64,000 nt of DNA from Paenibacillus humicola. GTDB taxonomy: Bacteria; Bacillota; Bacilli; Paenibacillales; Paenibacillaceae. Under the pieces are notes generated by a model. It was not told the origin of the DNA. It worked only from the letters and a program-made list of their open reading frames with translations, and made no database searches. The position numbers and the translations under genes were made by a program. The stretch spans positions 4,304,501 to 4,368,500 of the forward strand of contig NZ_JAQGPL010000001.1 of assembly GCF_028826105.1 (NCBI RefSeq), read 5' to 3'. This document shows, piece after piece, positions 25,031 to 33,820 of the stretch. Position 1 is the first letter of the stretch. Each line of letters starts with the position of its first letter.

Positions 25031-26176
25031 TTGAAAACGATGTACCGGTTCGGAACGCCGCTCGCCGCCGCCGTCAGCTTCGCCCTGATTCTGCTCCTTT
25101 TGAACCGGAACGGCATTCTGGAGCTCCTCTATAACAGCCCTGCCCTGCACAGGTTCAAGCTGCTGTTCATCGGCGTCATTTTGGAGGCCTTTCCGTTCGT
25201 GCTGCTCGGGGTGTTCTTCTCGGCGCTGCTGCAGGTGTTCGTCTCCGACCGCACCGTTGCGCGGCTGACCCCGAAAAGCCCGCTCGTCGGCGTATTGTTC
25301 GGCTGCCTGCTCGGACTGCTGCTGCCGATCTGCGAATGCGGCATGATCCCGCTCGTCCGCAGGCTGATCCGCAAAGGAATGCCCGCTTATATCGGGATCG
25401 TCTATATTTTCGCCGGACCGATTATTAATCCCGTCGTCTTCACGTCGACGTATGCCGCTTTTCCGGCCGATCCGTCCGTCGCCTACGCCCGCATGGGGCT
25501 CGCGTTCGTCGTCTGCGCCCTGCTCGGGCTGCTGCTGTACCGCTATTCGAAGGGAAATCCGCTGAAATCGGCGGATGCCGCCGCTCCGCACAGCCATGCA
25601 TCGGCCGGGCAGGACAGCGCCGGTTTTCACGAGCATACGCACGTCCATTCGAAAGGCGGTCCGCTCGCGCACAGCCATTTGCATCAGCACGCGCATTCTC
25701 ACCCGCACACACACGGCCATTCGCACAGCCATGACCACGATTACAGCGGCTACGGCTGGCGCGCGCGGATCGGCGCGACGCTTGCCCACGCATCGGACGA
25801 ATTTTTCGACATCGGGAAATATTTGATCGTCGGCTCGCTGATTGCGGCGGTCATGCAGACGGTGCTGAATCAGCAGGTGCTGGCGGAGCTGAGCGGCCGT
25901 CCGGTCGTGTCAAGCGCTTTTATGATGGTGCTTGCTTTCGCGCTGTCGCTGTGCTCCACCTCGGACGCCTTCGTCGCGTCTTCCTTCAGCGGTATTTTCG
26001 GGCCGGGCGCGCTGCTTGCCTTCCTTGTATTCGGACCGATGGTCGATTTCAAAAGCACGCTTATGCTGCTCTCGACATTCAAGGGGAAATGGGTCGGCGC
26101 CATTATCGCATTTCTGTTCGTCGCCGTATTGGCCGGCTCAATCGCCTTCGAATCGCTGGGGCTGCTTTCGCAATAG
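25031..26176 (+). CDS. UPF0718/DUF318-type permease with His-rich loop
   Basis: 381 residues, about eight to ten membrane helices. The first half holds IGVILEAFPFVLLGVFFSAL, CECGMIPLVRRLIRKGMP and AGPIINPVVF, typical of the YraQ/YcgR permease family. A cytoplasmic loop (roughly residues 185-240) has 18 histidines, mostly in HSH/HTH patterns, a likely metal-binding segment. Its transport substrate is unknown; a divalent metal is inferred. Start TTG 25031 has an AAAGGAGA site; ATG 25040 is an alternative. It is divergent from the iron-box lipoprotein operon and followed by a short partner. Confidence 0.85.
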   Translation: MKTMYRFGTPLAAAVSFALILLLLNRNGILELLYNSPALHRFKLLFIGVILEAFPFVLLGVFFSALLQVFVSDRTVARLTPKSPLVGVLFGCLLGLLLPICECGMIPLVRRLIRKGMPAYIGIVYIFAGPIINPVVFTSTYAAFPADPSVAYARMGLAFVVCALLGLLLYRYSKGNPLKSADAAAPHSHASAGQDSAGFHEHTHVHSKGGPLAHSHLHQHAHSHPHTHGHSHSHDHDYSGYGWRARIGATLAHASDEFFDIGKYLIVGSLIAAVMQTVLNQQVLAELSGRPVVSSAFMMVLAFALSLCSTSDAFVASSFSGIFGPGALLAFLVFGPMVDFKSTLMLLSTFKGKWVGAIIAFLFVAVLAGSIAFESLGLLSQ

Positions 26177-26293
26177 CTGCGCGAATGAAAAATCGTTACG
26201 GCCGCGTGTGACTCGTCGCTGTCCTGCGCCATCGCAATACGCACCAGGAAGCCGAGTAGCGCTTCCCGGCCCGGAAAGGGGAACCGTGAATTA

Positions 26294-26623
26294 ATGCCGA
26301 TCGAACAAAAGCGTTTGCTGCGCCACCACCTGCTGAGGGCGGCGATTATGGCCGGCTTTGCCCTCTTCATCGTCCATTTGGCGCGAACGGAAGCGCTGGC
26401 GCTGTACGTCGAGGCCGGCATGGCCGTATGCGTCAAGCTGTCCGCTGCGGGCTTATGCGTGACCAGCGCGTATCAGCTCGCCGCCGCTCTGCGCGTGCTT
26501 GCCGGACGACTCCCGTACGACTGCGAATGCGACCATGGACCATCCGGCTCCTTGCTCAAAGACACCCTGATTTACGCCTTGTTCCTGCTGCCGCTCGCGC
26601 TTGCTTTTCTTTTGCCCGATTAA
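26294..26623 (+). CDS. short YcgQ/TIGR03943-like membrane protein lacking the C-terminal domain
   Basis: 109 residues with two or three membrane helices and a YDCECDH motif. The layout and position after the permease fit the N-terminal membrane domain of the YcgQ (DUF1980) partner protein, which is normally near 290 residues with a soluble C-terminal domain; here nothing follows the stop. Either a natural short version or a truncated gene. Start ATG 26294 has AAAGGGGAA upstream. Confidence 0.55.
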   Translation: MPIEQKRLLRHHLLRAAIMAGFALFIVHLARTEALALYVEAGMAVCVKLSAAGLCVTSAYQLAAALRVLAGRLPYDCECDHGPSGSLLKDTLIYALFLLPLALAFLLPD

Positions 26624-26682
26624 ACGTCCGGACCGAGGGGTTGCAGTTGGATAATTTTACATTTTATTTTGTTTATCCAATT

Positions 26683-26712
26683 TGTATAAAAGGTTCCAAT
26701 CCAACCATACTA
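26683..26712 (+). promoter_or_regulatory. sigma-G-type promoter for second SASP gene
   Basis: TGTATA (26683-26688), a 17-base spacer, CATACTA (26706-26712), ending 28 bases before the SASP start. Confidence 0.85.
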
Positions 26713-26740
26713 AGGTTACAACATCAAGGAGGTGACATCT

Positions 26741-26971
26741 ATGGCCGGACAATCCCGCAGCAGCAATCAGCTGGTCGTACCTCAAGCAAGCGCAGCGCTC
26801 GACCAAATGAAATTCGAAGTCGCACAAGAGCTGGGCATTCAAATTCCGCAAGACGGTTACTATGGTTACATGGCTACCCGCGACACTGGCGCACTCGGTG
26901 GTTACATCACCCGCAAGCTCGTGCAAATCGCTGAGCAGCAAATCGCTGGCGCAGGCAGCTTCAACCGCTAA
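26741..26971 (+). CDS. alpha/beta-type small acid-soluble spore protein
   Basis: 76 residues, MAGQSRSSNQLVVPQASAAL then DQMKFEVAQELG and ALGGYITRKLVQIAEQQIAG. Nearly the same as the SASP at 18258-18482, so the two are recent paralogues. It binds spore DNA. A consensus AAGGAGGTGA ribosome site and a sigma-G-type promoter (26683-26712) support the start at 26741. It is followed by a terminator. Confidence 0.97.
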   Translation: MAGQSRSSNQLVVPQASAALDQMKFEVAQELGIQIPQDGYYGYMATRDTGALGGYITRKLVQIAEQQIAGAGSFNR

Positions 26972-26984
26972 TTCGCATCCAACC

Positions 26985-27025
26985 AAAAAAATGCTGCTCT
27001 GCACGAGGCGGGGCAGCATTTTTTA
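26985..27025 (+). terminator. terminator after second SASP gene
   Basis: Stem atgctgctc/ggggcagcat (one wobble) with a TTTTTT tail. Confidence 0.85.
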
Positions 27026-27043
27026 TGTACGGACAGCCGGAGA

Positions 27044-27460
27044 TCAGAGATATTCGCTCAGCGACTTCTGGGCGAATTTCGGCTGATAACGGAACATGCC
27101 GTTGGCGAAGTTGTAATTCGATTCGAATTGAATGCTCGCGGACCAGGCGCCCGTGCTGGAACGAACGGAAAAATCGTACGAAATTTCGCCGTGCGTCCAG
27201 TTTCGTTTCAGCTTCATGGATTCGATCGCCATTTTGCGGAAATCCTGCACCTGCTCCGCTGTCATGCCTTTGTCGGATTGCCCGATTTGACCGTTGCGGC
27301 TTTCGATGGGATTGTGGCGGATGCCGTATTTCCCGACGACGTTGTTTCGGATTTGAATGATGACGGTGCCGGCGACGGCATGAAGGAGCTCCTCTTCCAA
27401 CTGTTTAAACACATATTCGATTTGTCGAACTAATGGTATTGCCTCCAAACTCAACCACAC
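27044..27460 (-). CDS. hypothetical protein
   Basis: 138 residues starting near MWLSLEAIPLVRQIEYVFKQ, with a predicted helix KQLEEELLHAVAGTVIIQ, then GKYGIRHNPIESRNGQIGQS and a C-terminal part rich in aromatic residues (NWTHGEISYDFSVRSSTGAWS). No domain is recognised. The GTG 27460 start has AGAAGGG just upstream; a TTG six bases inside is possible. No operon partner; it faces the SASP terminator. Confidence 0.55.
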   Translation of the reverse strand: MWLSLEAIPLVRQIEYVFKQLEEELLHAVAGTVIIQIRNNVVGKYGIRHNPIESRNGQIGQSDKGMTAEQVQDFRKMAIESMKLKRNWTHGEISYDFSVRSSTGAWSASIQFESNYNFANGMFRYQPKFAQKSLSEYL

Positions 27461-27788
27461 CCTTCTGTCTATTTATATGGATGATATCAATGACTTTAGA
27501 CCCATTATATGACATCAACCTAGTTCTTTAAACATATATTTTACAGATTGTCTACATCGAAAATTGAACCAAAGGACTCATTCCACTATGTTTCCCTCGT
27601 TTGGCCGGAATCGCAGCCGGCAGGCAGGACTCCGTAACGGAACCTGCCTTTTTGCTATGCCGGTAACATTGCTGTGACTGTCTTACATCCATGTGCGTAC
27701 TTACATGCGGCAGCAAATAGCTTTATAATTTTAACCATGCGAATGAAACAAGCCGCGACTCAAACAAACGCCCGAGGAGGAAATGATA
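27461..27788. other. intergenic region
   Basis: No gene seen. It contains a plus-strand terminator-like hairpin at 27622-27653 (aggcagg/cctgcct plus TTTT) with no gene upstream of it on that strand, which could mark an unannotated short transcript. The leader of the 27789 gene follows. Confidence 0.4.
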
Positions 27789-28823
27789 ATGACCAAAGCA
27801 ACGATGAAGGCCGTGGGGTTAACCCGCTATTTGCCGATCGGCGAACCGGAAAGCCTGTTCGATTTCGAAGCGGAGAAGCCGGTGCCGGCCGGCCGCGACC
27901 TGCTTGTTAAGGTGATGGCCGTATCGGTTAACCCGGTCGATACGAAGGTGCGCGCGCCGAAGGAGCAGGTCGAGCCCTCTCCGCGCATTCTCGGCTGGGA
28001 CGTCGCCGGCATCGTGGAACAAGCCGGTGAAGGCGTCACGCTGTTCAAGCCCGGCGACGAGGTGTATTATGCCGGCAGCATTACGCGCCCCGGCGGCAAC
28101 AGCGAGTATCATCTTGTCGACGAGCGGATTGTAGGCCGCAAGCCGGAGACGCTCGATTTTGCCGCCGCCGCCGCGCTGCCCCTGACCGCCATTACCGCCT
28201 GGGAAGCGCTTTTCGACCGGTTTCGCATCAGCGGCAGCGCGGCGGACAACCGCGGCCGGACGATCCTGCTTATCGGCGCGGCCGGCGGCGTCGGCTCGAT
28301 TGCCGTTCAGCTCGCCGCAAGTGCCGGACTTACCGTCATCGGCACCGCGTCCCGCCCCGAATCCGGCGAGTGGGCGAAGAAGCACGGTGCGGCGCATATC
28401 ATCAGCCACTACGAACCGTTCGCGCCGCAGCTGAAGGCGCTTGGCATACCGGCGGTCGACTATGTGCTGTGCCTGAACGCCACGGAGCAGCATTGGACCG
28501 GGATCGCCGAAGTGATCGCCCCACAGGGCGCCGTTTGCTCGATTGTCGATGCCAAGGGCCCGCTCGACCTCAATCTGCTGAAAAGCAAAAGCGCCTCCTT
28601 TCACTGGGAGTTTATGTTTACACGGGCGATGTACGAAACGCCGGATATGATCGAGCAGCACGATCTGCTTTGCCGCATTGCGGACGACATCGACGGCGGG
28701 AGGCTGAGCACGACGGTCGCGGAACGGCTGTCGCCGATCAACGCCGCTCATCTCCGGCTTGCGCACGAGAAGCTCGAAAGCGGCCGGACGATCGGTAAAA
28801 TCGTATTGGAAGGGTGGTCGTAA
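27789..28823 (+). CDS. zinc-binding-family alcohol dehydrogenase/quinone oxidoreductase (MDR)
   Basis: 344 residues. The N-terminal GroES-like domain (GRDLLVKVMAVSVNPVDTKV) and a Rossmann domain with AAGGVGSIAVQLA near residue 165 show a medium-chain dehydrogenase/reductase of the quinone-oxidoreductase subgroup; catalytic zinc ligands are absent despite the family name. It uses NADPH; substrates of this group are quinones or enones. ATG 27789 with GAGGAGG eight bases upstream is chosen over ATG 27783. It is followed 1 bp later by another MDR gene, an obvious operon. Confidence 0.85.
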   Translation: MTKATMKAVGLTRYLPIGEPESLFDFEAEKPVPAGRDLLVKVMAVSVNPVDTKVRAPKEQVEPSPRILGWDVAGIVEQAGEGVTLFKPGDEVYYAGSITRPGGNSEYHLVDERIVGRKPETLDFAAAAALPLTAITAWEALFDRFRISGSAADNRGRTILLIGAAGGVGSIAVQLAASAGLTVIGTASRPESGEWAKKHGAAHIISHYEPFAPQLKALGIPAVDYVLCLNATEQHWTGIAEVIAPQGAVCSIVDAKGPLDLNLLKSKSASFHWEFMFTRAMYETPDMIEQHDLLCRIADDIDGGRLSTTVAERLSPINAAHLRLAHEKLESGRTIGKIVLEGWS

Positions 28824-28824
28824 C

Positions 28825-29817
28825 ATGACCGCCGGCTTTCGCGCACTTCTGATCCGGCAAACGGAGAACGGACTGGACACCGGCATCCGGGACATGACGA
28901 TGGACGATCTGCCGGAAGGCGAAGTCGCGATTCGCGTCAGCTATTCGAGCGTCAACTATAAAGATGCACTGGCCTGCTCCCCGAACGGACGCGTCGTAAA
29001 ATCGTATCCGATGGTCCCCGGCATCGATCTGGCCGGCACGGTGCTGTCCTCGGCGGACGGCCGGTACCGGGAAGGCGACGAGGTGATCGTCACCGGCTAC
29101 GAGCTTGGGACCGCCCATTACGGCGGCTACAGCGAAATCGCCCGCGTCCCCGCCGACTGGATCGTGCCGCTGCCGAAGGGGCTGTCGGCCAAGGAAGCAA
29201 TGGCGCTCGGGACGGCGGGACTGACGGCGGCGCTGTCCATCCGCCGGCTGGAGCAGAACGGCCTGCGTCCGGGTCAGGGTCCCGTGCTTGTCACCGGCGC
29301 GACGGGAGGCGTCGGCAGCCTGGCCGTCTCGATGCTGTCCGGGCTCGGCTACGAGGTGACGGCGAGCACCGGCAAAGCCGTCGAGCGCGAATATTTGCGC
29401 TTGCTCGGCGCGCACGCGGTCATTGACCGCAGCGAGTTGGAGCCGGCGGATGCAAGGCCGCTCGGGAAGCAGCTGTGGGCCGGGGCGGTCGACTCCGTCG
29501 GCGGGCCGACGCTGGCGTACGTGCTCGGCACGACGCGGTACGGCGGCTCGGTGGCGGCCAGCGGACTGACCGGCGGCAGCACGCTTCCGGCAACGGTTTA
29601 CCCGTTCATCCTGCGCGGCGTCAGCCTGCTCGGCATCGATTCGGTCTACTGCGACATGGATACGCGCCGCCAGCTGTGGCAGCGAATGGCTGCCGACCTG
29701 AAGCCGCGGCGGCTGCTTGACGGCATCGGCCGGGAAATCGCGCTGGACGAACTCGGCGGCGTGCTTAAGGCGATGCTGAGCGGCAGCCATCGCGGCCGGA
29801 CGATCGTCAGGCTGTAA
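28825..29817 (+). CDS. YhdH/YhfP-type quinone oxidoreductase
   Basis: 330 residues, MDR fold. SYSSVNYKDALACSPNGRVV, GIDLAGTV and VTGATGGVGSLAVSML are typical of YhdH/YhfP (acryloyl-CoA reductase-like) enzymes, which reduce acrylyl-CoA or enones with NADPH. Upstream open frame is ignored because AAGGGTGG precedes ATG 28825, immediately after the stop of the first MDR gene. The hairpin at 29861-29900 follows. Confidence 0.88.
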   Translation: MTAGFRALLIRQTENGLDTGIRDMTMDDLPEGEVAIRVSYSSVNYKDALACSPNGRVVKSYPMVPGIDLAGTVLSSADGRYREGDEVIVTGYELGTAHYGGYSEIARVPADWIVPLPKGLSAKEAMALGTAGLTAALSIRRLEQNGLRPGQGPVLVTGATGGVGSLAVSMLSGLGYEVTASTGKAVEREYLRLLGAHAVIDRSELEPADARPLGKQLWAGAVDSVGGPTLAYVLGTTRYGGSVAASGLTGGSTLPATVYPFILRGVSLLGIDSVYCDMDTRRQLWQRMAADLKPRRLLDGIGREIALDELGGVLKAMLSGSHRGRTIVRL

Positions 29818-29860
29818 GGGCGCACGATAAACCGCGGCATCGCCGCATAACAATCAAAAC

Positions 29861-29900
29861 AAGGCAGCCGATCTGTCCTTTACCGGACGGCGGCTGCCTT
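29861..29900. terminator. bidirectional terminator-like hairpin
   Basis: aaggcagccg/cggctgcctt stem between convergent genes; the T-rich tail is better on the minus strand. Confidence 0.7.
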
Positions 29901-29930
29901 GGTTCATGGTGTACACGGACTGCCAGGCTG

Positions 29931-30590
29931 CTAGAGCCCTTTATTGTAGTCGAAGCCGACGCTTTTCAGGAAAGCGCGGGTCAAAATCATGTGGCCGGCC
30001 TGATTCGGATGCACGCGGTCCCATGCCAGCGTAGCCGCATACAACTGTTCGAGCGCCCGGTCGAACGCCGCCTGCGTATCGACAAACACGGCTCCGTATT
30101 TGCCGGCAAGGTGCCTGACGACTTCACCGTAACGGTCCATCGCGGCGCGCATGCGGTCGTCCCGGTTCGGTTCGATATAGAACGGGGTCATCAGAATGAG
30201 CCCCTTCAGCAGCGGCTTCGTCCTGGCGACCAGCTCCTCCAGCGTCCTCTCGTATTCCTCGAGGTAGACGTGGGCTTCGGTCATGACGGGCAAATCGAAC
30301 TGCCGCCAGACATCGTTCGTGCCGATCATGATCGACAGCCAGTCCGGCTTTTGCTCCAGCACGTCGGTCTGCCAGCGCGCGGCAAGGTCGCGCACCGTAT
30401 TGCCGCTGATCCCCATATTGACGACCCGGACGCCGAGCTCGGGATAAACGGCCGTCAGCAGCGCCTCCACATTGCCGGCGTAGCCTCTGCCAAGCGCGTT
30501 GAACAGCCCTTCCCCGACCGGACGCGCCCGGTCGCAATCGGTGATCGAATCGCCGATCATAACCAGCTTATCGTGTTTCCCCAGTAACAT
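29931..30590 (-). CDS. SGNH/GDSL-type hydrolase
   Basis: 219 residues. Block I IGDSITDC places the nucleophile Ser at 15, followed by MGISGNTVRDLAAR (Gly block), GTNDVW (Asn block) and DRVHPNQAGH near the C-terminus (Asp and His). This is a complete SGNH esterase/lipase catalytic set. No signal peptide, so cytoplasmic; the substrate is unknown but the neighbour is a CE7 acetyl esterase, so deacylation of a sugar is plausible. ATG 30590 is chosen because GGGAGG precedes it. Confidence 0.9.
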   Translation of the reverse strand: MLLGKHDKLVMIGDSITDCDRARPVGEGLFNALGRGYAGNVEALLTAVYPELGVRVVNMGISGNTVRDLAARWQTDVLEQKPDWLSIMIGTNDVWRQFDLPVMTEAHVYLEEYERTLEELVARTKPLLKGLILMTPFYIEPNRDDRMRAAMDRYGEVVRHLAGKYGAVFVDTQAAFDRALEQLYAATLAWDRVHPNQAGHMILTRAFLKSVGFDYNKGL

Positions 30591-30605
30591 GCGTTTCCCT
30601 CCCAA

Positions 30606-31568
30606 TCAATATTGGCCTAAGAAAAATTGGTAAATTTTATCGTTCATGCCCGGCAGCCCTTCATGGCCGAAGTCCGGGAAAATTTCCACTCGTTTCGCCG
30701 AAGCGATTTTGTTGAAGGCGGCAAACTGGGTCGACGGCGGGCAAATCGTATCCATGAGCCCGGTGCCCATCAGCACGTCCGCCTGGATCCGTTCCGCCAA
30801 ATGCTGCACGTCGATATAGCCAAGCTTCGTGAAAATGTCCGACTCGCGCTCATGCTGCGGATCGAAATGGCGGAAATACGTGCGCAGCTCCGCGTAAGCG
30901 TCCTTGGCCAAATCCATTTCCCATATGCGGCGGTAATCGCTTAAGAACGGATAGACCGGCGCCGCTTTGCGGATGCGCGGCTCAAGCGCGGCGCAGGCGA
31001 TCGTCAGCCCGCCGCCCTGCGACCAGCCGGTCGCGTATACCTGCTCCGCGTCGACCTCCGGCATGCCCATGGCGATGCCGGCAAGCTGCGCGGTGTCGAG
31101 AAAAATGCTGCGGAACAGCAGATTGTCCGGCTCATCGTCCAGTCCGCGGATGATGTGCCCGTGATGCGTGTTGCCTTTGACGGAGCCCGCATCATCGGAG
31201 CGGCCGCCCTGGCCGCGGCAGTCCATGGCAAAAACGGAAAAGCCGAGCGAGACGTAGCCGAGCCGCTCGTGCCAATCGCCGACGTTGCCCGTATACCCGT
31301 GAAATTGAACGACCGCCGGGTGAGGCCCGTCCGCTCCGCGCGGCCGGGCGTACTTGACGTGAATGCGCGCCCCCCCGACACCGGTGAAATACAAATCGAA
31401 GCATTCGGCCGAAGGCGTCTGGAAGCGGCTTGGCACAAGCTCGATCTGCGGGTCGACCGCGCGCATTTCGGCCAGTCCGCGATCCCAATAATCGTTAAAA
31501 TCGGACGGGCGGGGGTTAATTCCTGAATACGATTTCAATTGCGATAAGGGCATATCGATAAGCGGCAT
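30606..31568 (-). CDS. CE7 acetylxylan esterase / cephalosporin-C deacetylase
   Basis: 320 residues, alpha/beta hydrolase. HGYTGNVGDWH forms the oxyanion strand, GWSQGGG the nucleophile elbow (Ser183), GLMDTICP the acid (near 271) and DFGHEGLPG the His (near 301). It matches family CE7 (Bacillus Cah), which removes acetyl groups from short xylo-oligosaccharides and cephalosporins; cytoplasmic, usually hexameric. The 15-base gap to the SGNH gene indicates one operon for deacetylation of sugar esters. Confidence 0.9.
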   Translation of the reverse strand: MPLIDMPLSQLKSYSGINPRPSDFNDYWDRGLAEMRAVDPQIELVPSRFQTPSAECFDLYFTGVGGARIHVKYARPRGADGPHPAVVQFHGYTGNVGDWHERLGYVSLGFSVFAMDCRGQGGRSDDAGSVKGNTHHGHIIRGLDDEPDNLLFRSIFLDTAQLAGIAMGMPEVDAEQVYATGWSQGGGLTIACAALEPRIRKAAPVYPFLSDYRRIWEMDLAKDAYAELRTYFRHFDPQHERESDIFTKLGYIDVQHLAERIQADVLMGTGLMDTICPPSTQFAAFNKIASAKRVEIFPDFGHEGLPGMNDKIYQFFLGQY

Positions 31569-31767
31569 TTCGAATCACGATCTCCTTTCAGATGAACAGC
31601 GAATACTTTCATGTTACGTGCAAATCCTCCCTATTGTAAAGCGGTTTATACAAAAAAGGGACGGGGGTTATCCCCGTTTGCCGGCCGTTTCAACGTGCAT
31701 GTTCGGAAAACCGCCGGGGCACACTAGAGGGACGCATACAGGAAATCTTTAGGAGGGCCTTAAAGAC

Positions 31768-32739
31768 ATGATTTCGCTTTACGGCGCGAGAAAAACCGTA
31801 CTGATCCTGCTCGCGGTCGCGCTGACCGACTGCCATGCCGGCGGAGCGCACCCCGGCTCCGAACGTTTATATATGCCGTACGCAGGCGGATCCTCCGCTC
31901 CGGTGACGGCCTATACCGCAGCTAAAACGCAGGATGTACCCGAAACGGCGATCAGTCCTGAAATTAGAGGGAACGACCGAAACGAAAAGGCGGCATCCGC
32001 TTCTTCCGCGGACCGTAAAAAGAAACGAAAAAAACGGCCGGCTCGCAGCCGCGCGGGTAAGCAGGCCGCCGTCTCGTGGGTCGCGATGCAAAAGCGGTAC
32101 CCGGGAGCGTTCTTCGTCTGGGGGCCGCGCGGCACGCGGCGCGCGGCACTGACCTTCGACGATGTACCGGACCCCCGATATACGCCGCAGGTGCTGGACA
32201 TATTATCGCGGCACAAGGTGCGCGCAACGTTTTTTGCCGTCGGCTGGCGGGCGGCGGCTTATCCGCAGCTCGTCCGGCGGATGAGCCGGGAAGGCCACGT
32301 CATCGGCAATCATTCTTACAGCCATGCCGTCTTCTCCCGGCTGCCGATCCAACAATTCCAGCGTGAAATCGTCCGCACGGATGCGGTTCTCCGCCCGCTG
32401 GCCGGCTACAGCCCGAAGCTGGTGCGGCCGCCGTACGGCGAAATCATGCCGAAGCAGGCGGACTGGCTGAAGCGCAGCGGCTTTATCGTCGTCAACTGGG
32501 ATGTCGATTCGGTCGACTGGCGGGGTATCGACAGCAGTAAAATCATGGCCAATATCCAAAAAACGCTGCAGCCGGGCTCCATCATCTTGCTGCATGCCGG
32601 GGGAGGAACCGGTCAGGACTTGTCGGGTACGCTGAACGCGCTGCCCCGCATCATCAAGCTGCTCCGTGCCAAAGGTTACGAGCTTGTAACCGTCCCCGAG
32701 CTGCTTGGCCGCCCGGCCGAGCGGCAATCCGGCCGTTGA
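31768..32739 (+). CDS. secreted polysaccharide deacetylase (NodB domain)
   Basis: 323 residues with a signal peptide-like N-terminus, a basic Lys/Arg-rich stretch (KKKRKKRPARSRAGK, about 84-98) and a NodB domain: TFDDVPDPRYTP, HSYSH, RPPYGE, WDVDSVDW, ILLHAGGG. The family removes acetyl groups from peptidoglycan or chitin-type sugars. The usual TFDDG is TFDDV here. The basic linker may bind wall polymers. It is followed by a strong terminator. Confidence 0.88.
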   Translation: MISLYGARKTVLILLAVALTDCHAGGAHPGSERLYMPYAGGSSAPVTAYTAAKTQDVPETAISPEIRGNDRNEKAASASSADRKKKRKKRPARSRAGKQAAVSWVAMQKRYPGAFFVWGPRGTRRAALTFDDVPDPRYTPQVLDILSRHKVRATFFAVGWRAAAYPQLVRRMSREGHVIGNHSYSHAVFSRLPIQQFQREIVRTDAVLRPLAGYSPKLVRPPYGEIMPKQADWLKRSGFIVVNWDVDSVDWRGIDSSKIMANIQKTLQPGSIILLHAGGGTGQDLSGTLNALPRIIKLLRAKGYELVTVPELLGRPAERQSGR

Positions 32740-32743
32740 CAAC

Positions 32744-32777
32744 GCAAAGGCGGTCCCCCGTAGGAGACCGCCTTTGG
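32744..32777 (+). terminator. terminator after polysaccharide deacetylase
   Basis: Stem caaaggcggtc/gaccgcctttg, then TTTT after four bases. Confidence 0.8.
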
Positions 32778-32848
32778 CTTTTCGGTCAAAAAAGACCCTT
32801 TGAAGACCACTCGGAAGGCGGAGCTTGCCGTGCATAAACCGAAGACGC

Positions 32849-33517
32849 TCAGTCAAGCACATACACCTTGACGTATTGAAAACCGAACTGCCGAGCTTCC
32901 GACTGCGAATCCGGAACGAAAATATCGATTCGGTCACCTTTGATCGCGCTGCCCATATCCGTCGCGATTCCGATCATGCCGCCTTGCGGCAGGCCATCGT
33001 AGTCATAGCCGGTAATATATACTTTGCTGCCGAGCGGGATCCGCTTCGGATCGACGGCGACGGTGCCCAGCTTCAGCGGATTGCCGAAATAATCGATCGG
33101 GCCCCAGCCGTTCTCCGACGGATCCGACGTGTATGCGCTGGCCTTCGCTTGTACGACATCCGACACGTCGTAGGTTTTGCCGCCTACGGTGACGGTATTT
33201 TTATTGGCGGCTGCAGGAGCGTTGGAACCGGCAGCCTTTATGGCCTGCGCGCCGGCCCCGGTATCGCCGCCCGGCTTCGAAACGGCCGGAATGGTGATGC
33301 TGAGACCGGCGTAAATGTTATAGGGATCGATTGTCGGGTTGGCGTTCATCAGCTTGTCCAGCGGAACGCCGTACTTTTTGGACAGCAGCCAGAACGTGTC
33401 GCTGTCCGTCGCTTTCACGGCGGTTGCAGCATGCGCCGCGCCGGCGTGAAGGAAAAACGCAATGCCAAGCGCTGCGGCCGCCGCGCTCTTCTTCCAATGA
33501 CGATAGAACAAAGCCAT
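32849..33517 (-). CDS. LysM-3D domain cell-wall protein (YocH/RpfB-like)
   Basis: 222 residues: signal peptide to AHA (about 30), one LysM domain (DTFWLLSKKYGVPLDKLMNANP), then a 3D domain with YTSDPSENG, VAVDPKRIPLGSKVYI and the Asp motif ATDMGSAIKGDRIDIFV. Such proteins bind and cleave peptidoglycan as lytic transglycosylase-like autolysins. It is headed by a c-di-AMP riboswitch, so wall turnover would be tied to the osmotic/c-di-AMP state. ATG 33517 follows AAAGGAGGATAT. Confidence 0.92.
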   Translation of the reverse strand: MALFYRHWKKSAAAAALGIAFFLHAGAAHAATAVKATDSDTFWLLSKKYGVPLDKLMNANPTIDPYNIYAGLSITIPAVSKPGGDTGAGAQAIKAAGSNAPAAANKNTVTVGGKTYDVSDVVQAKASAYTSDPSENGWGPIDYFGNPLKLGTVAVDPKRIPLGSKVYITGYDYDGLPQGGMIGIATDMGSAIKGDRIDIFVPDSQSEARQFGFQYVKVYVLD

Positions 33518-33533
33518 ATCCTCCTTTATTTAC

Positions 33534-33562
33534 GAAAACGCGCCGCGAAGCACGCGTTCCGT
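33534..33562 (-). terminator. riboswitch expression-platform terminator
   Basis: AACGCG/CGCGTT hairpin with a TTTTCG end on the minus strand between aptamer and LysM-3D gene. Confidence 0.55.
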
Positions 33563-33599
33563 CATCGCGGGGACGAGCGGTTAATCCGCCCTTGAACCC

Positions 33600-33820
33600 G
33601 CATGCGGCCTGCGAGGTTAGTTGTCGGATTCGGGCCAAAGGAGTTCGGCCCTACGCCCGGCTGACGCCGTGCGACTCACCCCAAGCGGCCGCGCCTGCCG
33701 GCGCGGGACCGCAAAGTCCGTACGGCCGATCACGGTTGGATTGACCGTATCGGCCGGCGGCAGGAAACGGTTTCTTTCGTTTCCTGAATGTCCCCCGTAC
33801 GTTAAGTTTCGGCTCGCGTT
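33600..33820 (-). promoter_or_regulatory. c-di-AMP riboswitch (ydaO-yuaA type)
   Basis: On the minus strand the conserved blocks TACGGGGGACATTC, TTGGGGTGAGTC and CCGACAACTAACCTCGCAGG appear in order over about 200 bases. These match the ydaO aptamer core (CGGGGGACC, UGGGGUGAAUC, GACAGCUAACCUCG). It lies directly upstream of a LysM-3D wall hydrolase, the classical target. Ligand binding would favour the terminator at 33534-33562. Confidence 0.85.

Noticed and set aside
26294..26623. Possible frameshift restoring the missing C-terminal domain
   Set aside because: None of the frames after 26623 encode a DUF1980-like continuation before the SASP promoter.
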